Of a stretch of 10,028 nt of DNA, positions 6,597-10,028 are shown one piece after another; the stretch's first letter is position 1, and the number at the start of each line of letters is the position of its first letter. The stretch is from NCBI GenBank assembly GCA_024697705.1, contig JAILFF010000287.1:1-10028 (forward strand), given 5' to 3'. Below the pieces are notes generated by a model, which saw only the letters and a list, made by a program, of their open reading frames with translations, had not been told where the DNA came from and did not search any database. Position numbers and translations under genes: made by a program. Source of the stretch: Ruminococcus sp. (lineage in GTDB: Bacteria > Bacillota > Clostridia > Oscillospirales > Ruminococcaceae).

Positions 6597-7445
6597 TCAT
6601 TTTTCGGCAGAAACGCCGTATTCTCCGTTCCCGCGGCTTTCGATCGTTATATCGCCCGAAACGGCGCTTCGGAGGACTTCTGTTTCACTCAGCAGGGACA
6701 GCACCTTTTTATCGGCGGGGTCGTCCTCACTGTCGGTGATAACGGCGATCTTCGCTCCGACGGCGGCAATAAGCTTTTCGGTGTTGCCTGCCTTCCGCCC
6801 GTGATGCGGCATTTTCAGCACATCATATTTCCGTTCGAGCTTATTCAGCAGGCTTTTGATACCGTCCTTTTCGATATCGCCCGCGAAAAGATAGCTGTCA
6901 TTGCCGTGAACAGCCGATACAACAAGCGAAACATCGTTGTCGTTGCCCTCTTTCCCCGAGCTGTCGTAGGCGATATCGCTTGCTAAAACCGTATATTCCA
7001 CGCCGCCGAGCGAAAAAACGGTATCCTGTGAAACGGTATTCGCGCTTATCCCGTTTTTGTTTATGACCTTGACAAGCGATTTGTACTCGCTGCCGCGCCC
7101 CTTGTAATCGGGGAGGTATATCTGCGAGACAGGTATGCTTTCGGCGATCTCCGCAGCCCCTCCGACATGATCCTTGTCATAGTGGGTGATTATCATCGCG
7201 TCAAGCTTTTTGATCCCGTGGTCGGATAAATGCGCCAGCACGTTTTCCGCTGTCTCGGAAAATCCCGTGTCGATCATCAGAGTGCAGCCTCCACATTCCG
7301 CGAGGATACAGTCTCCCTTTCCGACGTCGATAAAGGTCACCGTCAGGGCGGAGGGATCTCGTTTGCCGCAGGCTGCCGCCGTCAGCGCCGTCCAGATCGC
7401 TGCCGCAAGAAGTAATATTCGTTTTATCGGTTCAATTATTTTCAA
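6597..7445 (-). CDS. ComEC-like metallo-beta-lactamase-fold lipoprotein
   Basis: This 282-aa protein has a hydrophobic N-terminal segment ending LTAAAC, with Cys26 as the likely lipidated residue, so it is probably anchored outside the cytoplasmic membrane. The mature part is a metallo-beta-lactamase fold of the kind found at the C-terminus of ComEC and in stand-alone exported proteins. It has FIDVGKGDC (38-46), the metal motif HYDKDH (88-93), AGD with D190, and PHHG (213-216). Relatives are thought to be metal-dependent phosphodiesterases/nucleases, possibly for extracellular DNA; the substrate here is unknown. The start is TTG at 7445, well supported by AGAGGAT 5 nt upstream and by the complete signal sequence. 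It has its own strong promoter, so it is a separate unit from the GH9 operon. A weak GGCAG/CTGCC stem follows the stop. Confidence 0.88.
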   Translation of the reverse strand: MKIIEPIKRILLLAAAIWTALTAAACGKRDPSALTVTFIDVGKGDCILAECGGCTLMIDTGFSETAENVLAHLSDHGIKKLDAMIITHYDKDHVGGAAEIAESIPVSQIYLPDYKGRGSEYKSLVKVINKNGISANTVSQDTVFSLGGVEYTVLASDIAYDSSGKEGNDNDVSLVVSAVHGNDSYLFAGDIEKDGIKSLLNKLERKYDVLKMPHHGRKAGNTEKLIAAVGAKIAVITDSEDDPADKKVLSLLSETEVLRSAVSGDITIESRGNGEYGVSAEK

Positions 7446-7516
7446 TTGTTATCCTCTTTTCAAAAAATTGTCGCTCTTTGTATTCCGCACTGTGTGTTTT
7501 TCATTTATCAACTGTT

Positions 7517-7545
7517 ATTATATCATGAAACATGGCATAAGTCAA
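7517..7545 (-). promoter_or_regulatory. Strong promoter of the lipoprotein gene, abutting a MITE end
   Basis: TTGACT (7545-7540), a 17-bp spacer, and TATAAT (7522-7517) with a TGA extension make a near-perfect sigma-70 promoter. Transcription starts near 7510, giving a leader of about 65 nt. The -35 box lies directly beside the left end of the inverted-repeat element. Confidence 0.85.
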
Positions 7546-7708
7546 TTATAGCAATCCGAGAAAATAACCGCACAAATCTTTCGGATAAAAATTCACATTA
7601 CTGCGTCAAACTCCATTGAAGGGCGACAGCCCTCCTGCGGTCGTTTTCCTTGTACTGTGAATTTTTCTCTCGAAATCTTTATGCAGTTATTTTCTTGAAT
7701 TGCTATAA
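7546..7708. mobile_element. MITE-like element with about 52-bp terminal inverted repeats
   Basis: The left end (7546-7597) and the reverse complement of the right end (7656-7708) align over about 52 bp at roughly 80% identity, sharing TTATAGCAAT, GAAAATAAC and AAAAATTCACA. If the element is 7549-7705 (TAGCAAT...ATTGCTA, 157 bp), it is flanked by TA on both sides, as for IS630/mariner-type insertions. The core (about 7598-7655) is non-coding and holds GGGC-GACA-GCCC. There is no transposase, so it would be a non-autonomous element mobilised in trans. The IS630 link is inference from the TA. The element could form one long hairpin. Confidence 0.8.
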
Positions 7709-7776
7709 GTGATAAAGAATTCGGCGAATGATCCCGCGAAGCCGTGCGGCTCTGTACGAAAGGCAATAAACAAACA

Positions 7777-7805
7777 GAGATCAGCCGATTTTTTTGACCG
7801 ATCTC
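7777..7805 (-). terminator. Terminator of the small acidic protein gene
   Basis: On the minus strand GAGATCGGTC pairs with GGCTGATCTC in a 10-bp stem with two G-U wobbles and a 9-nt A-rich loop, followed by TGTTTGTTTATT. The wobbles become C-A mismatches on the plus strand, so it works for minus-strand transcripts. It starts 36 nt after the stop of the gene at 7841-8035. Confidence 0.6.
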
Positions 7806-7840
7806 CGTGTTTTACTGCCGCACCGATGGTTTTTCTGGCG

Positions 7841-8035
7841 TTATCTGCCGTTTTCTTTGATATCCTCGTCCGTGATCTTACTGCCGATGTCCCATCCTTT
7901 CTCGTAAGCAAGCCTGTCGTAAACCCCGATCTTTCTTCCGTCATCAAGAATGAGCGTTACCATCGGTTCTTCTCCCGGCATAAAGCCTTCGCAGCCGTTA
8001 TCGGGTTCGATCAGATCGATTATTTTGTGAGTCAT
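7841..8035 (-). CDS. Small acidic hypothetical protein
   Basis: This is a 64-aa soluble acidic protein, beginning MTHKIIDLIEPDNGCEGF and containing a compact core EPMVTLILDDGRKIGVYDRL followed by KGWDIGSKITDEDI. The strand-turn-strand pattern with DDGRK suggests a small beta-barrel-like fold, but I cannot name the family. It is well supported as a gene: AAGGAGA lies about 8 nt before the ATG, a consensus promoter lies upstream, and a terminator lies just downstream. It is transcribed alone. The overlapping minus-strand frame (7687-7947) and the plus-strand frame are poorer in composition and have no such signals. Confidence 0.72.
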   Translation of the reverse strand: MTHKIIDLIEPDNGCEGFMPGEEPMVTLILDDGRKIGVYDRLAYEKGWDIGSKITDEDIKENGR

Positions 8036-8079
8036 GCTCCTATCTCCTTTTTGAGTGATCTGTTTTTTCTTACAGATAA

Positions 8080-8108
8080 ATAATATCCCAAAACCGTTCG
8101 TTTGTCAA
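8080..8108 (-). promoter_or_regulatory. Promoter of the small acidic protein gene
   Basis: TTGACA (8108-8103), a perfect -35, and TATTAT (8085-8080) are 17 bp apart on the minus strand. Transcription starting near 8073 gives a leader of about 38 nt containing the GGAGA ribosome binding site. Confidence 0.82.
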
Positions 8109-8214
8109 TCACCGAAACGATAAATATTTGAAGTTTGTGGATTTGTACAAAAATCAGCAAAGTGATATTCTGCTCTCGGTCGGTGATACCGCGTTTATGA
8201 AGCTTTCCGACATG
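8109..8214. other. Gene-free spacer
   Basis: No gene is supported here. A plus-strand frame from TTG 8128 has no ribosome binding site and reads straight through the terminator hairpin, so I treat it as non-coding. Confidence 0.4.
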
Positions 8215-8257
8215 AAAAAGCCTCCCGCGGGTCGCTGCCTGCGGGAGGTCGTTTTTT
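8215..8257. terminator. Bidirectional rho-independent terminator
   Basis: CCTCCCGC (8221-8228) pairs perfectly with GCGGGAGG (8241-8248) around a 12-nt loop. T6 follows on the plus strand (8252-8257) and T5 on the minus strand (8219-8215). On the minus strand it begins right after the TGA at 8259-8257 that ends the decayed frame, so that frame was probably once a real gene. Confidence 0.85.
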
Positions 8258-8479
8258 CATACTATGATCATATCGCGCTCATAAGTTCTTTTGTCCGCTT
8301 TTCCCGCTTCGGTTACGGCAGAATTTACGGTAAGCTACACCTTTGCGGCTATCTGTAAAATACTTAACAAATTCGGGCGAAATTATTGTGAAGGTCATGT
8401 TCCCGCGGACAAACAAGAAATAATTCTTGGGATCGCTTTCTTCCGAGCCGTTTTCACCGTCTGTCCGATTCCGCATCAA
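8257..8479 (-). pseudogene. Decayed minus-strand gene, unidentified
   Basis: Coding-like sequence is spread over two frames. The upstream part reads DGENGSEESDPKNYFLFV and on through NMTFTIISPEFVKYF from TTG/ATG near 8479, and runs into an unlikely Arg/Lys-rich tail ending at 8279. The downstream part in another frame (8334-8257, just after a TAG) reads TVNSAVTEAGKADKRTYERD, then MIIV and a TGA directly before the terminator, which looks like the true C-terminus. Together they suggest a gene broken by a frameshift plus a stop. No ribosome binding site precedes 8479, so the 5' end may also be missing. I do not recognise the family. Confidence 0.4.
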
Positions 8480-8691
8480 AGATATTTACAAAATATTCAT
8501 CGAATTTGTATGTATACACAGCATTTGCATAAACGAATTGTATAATTTGCCTTTTTTACCTCGAAAATCAGACATTTTTGGCGTGAGTTTACAGCTGTGT
8601 AAGCGTTTGGAGGGGCTTTCAATCGTTATCGGGATTATGTTAAAAATATTTAAAAAAATTAACGTGTGCTTCTGAAACTATCGGAACTTGA
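8480..8691. other. AT-rich gene-free spacer before the mosaic region
   Basis: No gene is supported. The stretch has a TATAAT (about 8540) without a properly spaced -35, a small imperfect palindrome around TTACAGCTGTGTAA, and a plus-strand frame ending KIFKKINVCF (stop at 8673-8675) that lacks a start with a ribosome binding site. It could be a remnant. Confidence 0.35.
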
Positions 8692-9427
8692 CATATTATT
8701 GATGATGAAGCACGCGCTCTCGGTGCGCTCGAATCGCTGTATCAGGCGGGGATAATTGACAGCGAGGGCAATATGGTCGAGCTCGATATCCGCGAGGACG
8801 GCGAAGCTGTGTCTCTCGGCGATATCACCGTGAACGGGCACGCCTCCACTGCCGCACAGCTTATGAAGATAGCGCAGCTGCAAAGCACGCTGGAGATCAT
8901 CAGGCTGATGGACAAGGACGTGGAAGTTACCGACGAGCACATCGCCAATCTCGAAAGCCTGTTGCAGGGCATAAGCGACGGCAGCGTGGATATCGACAGC
9001 GCACTCGGCAGCGGGGCGGTATCGGTAACGCAGCGTCTGGCGGGCAGCGGCACCTCGGGCGGGTTCCCCGAGACCAAGACGGGCGAAGGCACCGTATGCG
9101 CCAACACAAACGGCGAATACACCGCGCATTACATCAGCGGTTCGGAATACGAAGCTTCGCACACGTTCACGCTTGCCGACCCCGCCAACAATACCTATTT
9201 CACCGACAGCCGCTATGACGGCGTTCAGACAGACGGCGTTATCACGCTCAGCTGTGCCGATACTGCGGTAGAGGGCAACACGGTAACAGTGACCGCGAGT
9301 CTTGAAAAGGCGCTGGAGCTCCCCGTAAGCTTTGACTGGTCTGTCGGCGGCGGCGCATTCTCCTTTGCAAACTCGGGCGGCACCGTAAGCATACCTGCGG
9401 GCGATACTCAGGCAACATTTACCTTTC
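8692..9427 (+). pseudogene. Internal fragment of a surface protein with a Calx-beta-like region
   Basis: The frame opens after a TGA at 8689 and reads IIDDEARALGALESLYQAG with no start codon or ribosome binding site (first ATG at 8773, mid-domain). It continues as high-quality coding sequence rich in D, E, S, T and G. An alpha-helical part (about 8700-8990) is followed by beta-rich sequence. The end, from about 9235 (TLSCADTAVEGNTVTVTASL) to GGTVSIPAGDTQATFTF, follows the Calx-beta pattern found in large adhesins. After about 9426 the frame becomes PSCLSLL and stops, where a TV-type strand end would be expected. Both ends are therefore truncated. The parent was probably an extracellular or cell-wall protein. 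GC content is higher than in the neighbouring spacer. Confidence 0.7.
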
Positions 9428-9590
9428 CCTCATGTTTGTCCTTGTTATAATCAAAGGTGATGATCTCCGGCTCTAATTCGGCTCCGGTGCTTACGCTCTT
9501 GTTTTCCTGCGGCACGTTTGCTTCATCGGCGGCAGCCGTTACAGTGCCGTTCAGCAATAATACAGCGGATACCGCTATTATTGTAGGATG
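9411..9590 (-). pseudogene. Signal-peptide region of a secreted protein, truncated at both ends
   Basis: On the minus strand, a frame opening after TAG (9599-9597) reads PTIIAVSAVLLLNGTVTAAA, a signal-peptide core with an AAA-type cleavage site. It continues DEANVPQENKSVSTGAELEP, an acidic linker typical of the start of a mature secreted protein, then EIITFDYNKDKHEGKVNVA before a stop. The basic N-region and the start Met are missing, so the 5' end is cut. The stop (TGA, 9410-9408) lies in sequence that belongs to the opposite-strand surface-protein fragment, so the 3' end is cut too. The two fragments share about 16 bp at the joint (9411-9426) that reads sensibly in both. I cannot name the parent gene. 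Confidence 0.5.
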
Positions 9591-9591
9591 C

Positions 9592-9705
9592 TCGATCTAT
9601 CCGCAGGGCTACCCGGCAGCCATCGGCAACGGCACGATGAACATCATGTTCACCAACAACAAGCGCCCGATTGAAAGCAAGTGCTACACTGAAAAGTTCG
9701 CGTGA
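9592..9705 (+). pseudogene. Short coding fragment, unidentified
   Basis: The plus-strand frame SIYPQGYPAAIGNGTMNIMF, then TNNKRPIESKCYTEKFA, ends at TGA 9703-9705. It has GC-rich, coding-like codon use, clearly unlike the minus-strand signal-peptide sequence on its left and in a different frame from the relaxase piece on its right. It has no start of its own. The TGA spans the relaxase joint, so it may not be the natural stop. The parent family is unknown. Confidence 0.3.
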
Positions 9706-10028
9706 CCATTGTGTGATTGCGGCGAAGAATGACAAGGCTATGAAAGAGGTCGCTCCGCTGCTGAACGGAATGAGGATCATTGATGAATTGTTGCAGTCGC
9801 TTGAAGAACGAGGGTACGAGATCAAGCGTGGCAAGTACATATCTATCAAAGCCCCCGGGCAGAAACGTTTTGTTAGAACGAAAACGCTTGGCGAGGAGTA
9901 CACAGAGGATAGCCTGAATATCCGAATCACATATCGTGATATGGGTACGGGTGTAACACCTGAGCAGAGTGAGCCATCAAAGTTGGGCGAAGCATATGCA
10001 GCCGTTCTACATGATGTCCGCGTACTTG
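9704..10028 (+). CDS. Mobilization relaxase fragment (5' truncated, runs off window)
   Basis: About 108 codons in frame from 9704 to the right edge read DHCVIAAKNDKAMKEVAPLL, then NGMRIIDELLQSLEERGYEI, KRGKYISIKAPGQKRFVRTK and TLGEEYTEDSLNIRI. The order of a helical segment, G-Y-E-I-K-R-G-K-Y-I-S, then RF-x-R-x-K-T-L-G-E-x-Y-T-E is characteristic of the middle of MobA/VirD2-family relaxases from Clostridia conjugative and mobilizable elements. It lies downstream of the catalytic Tyr and His-triad domain, which is missing here. No start codon or ribosome binding site is present at the left joint, so the gene is decapitated. The 3' end is outside the window. It shows that the right end derives from an integrated mobile element or its remnant. 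Confidence 0.75.

Noticed and set aside
7687..7947. Minus-strand frame of 86 codons overlapping the small acidic gene
   Set aside because: It is rich in Arg/Lys/Thr with poor composition, runs through the terminator and into the MITE end, and conflicts with the better supported gene at 7841-8035.
8128..8358. Plus-strand frame of 76 codons
   Set aside because: It reads through both arms of the bidirectional terminator, has a TTG start without a ribosome binding site, and lacks family features.
8688..8693. Perfect TTGACA as a plus-strand promoter for the surface-protein fragment
   Set aside because: No -10-like sequence lies 16-18 bp downstream (the region is GC-rich coding sequence), and no start codon with a ribosome binding site follows.
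1..10028. CRISPR array, tRNA, rRNA or defence system
   Set aside because: I saw no regularly spaced repeats, no tRNA cloverleaf ending or rRNA motif, and no cluster of defence-type domains; the Rpn-like fragment alone is not enough.

Overview
The window looks like chromosomal DNA of a gut-type Clostridia bacterium, most likely near Ruminococcus/Oscillospiraceae. That is an inference from the cytosolic-type GH9 glycosidase, the iron-dependent alcohol dehydrogenase, the Firmicutes-type AraC regulator, AGGAGG-like ribosome binding sites, several TTGACT-17-TATAAT promoters and a relaxase fragment of the kind carried by Clostridia mobile elements. No marker fixes the species.

Left part (1-2584). 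The 5' end of an Rpn/PD-(D/E)XK nuclease-type gene runs off the left edge, behind a near-consensus promoter. That promoter overlaps the stop codon of a small gene or gene remnant. A long minus-strand iron-containing alcohol dehydrogenase follows, divergent from an AraC-family regulator. The 122-bp spacer has a good promoter for the regulator, a poor one for the dehydrogenase, and a short tandem repeat between them, which suggests local control of the dehydrogenase by the regulator.

Middle part (2595-6524). A hairpin-bearing intergenic repeat precedes a tight minus-strand operon transcribed in the order GH9 glycosidase, NAD-dependent epimerase/dehydratase, short-chain dehydrogenase. The GH9 enzyme has no signal peptide and an unusual GTG start without a Shine-Dalgarno sequence. 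The epimerase is split by one in-frame TGA where Trp is expected. The operon plausibly handles imported oligosaccharides and their sugar products inside the cell. Upstream of GH9 lie a promoter, a short palindrome and a terminator, all on the minus strand, which could make a roughly 78-nt RNA or act as a premature-termination leader.

Right-middle part (6597-8479). There is a ComEC-like metallo-beta-lactamase-fold lipoprotein gene. Its strong promoter directly abuts a 157-bp MITE-like element with about 52-bp terminal inverted repeats and apparent TA duplications. Next come a small acidic protein gene with its own promoter and terminator, a bidirectional terminator, and a decayed minus-strand reading frame.

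Right end (8692-10028). This is a mosaic of four gene pieces on alternating strands: the middle of a surface protein with a Calx-beta-like region, the signal-peptide region of a secreted protein on the opposite strand, a short unidentified 3' piece, and part of a mobilization relaxase. None of the pieces has a normal start and they meet abruptly. This is either a recombination scrapyard beside a mobile element or a misassembly. I do not see a clear new defence or other multi-gene system.
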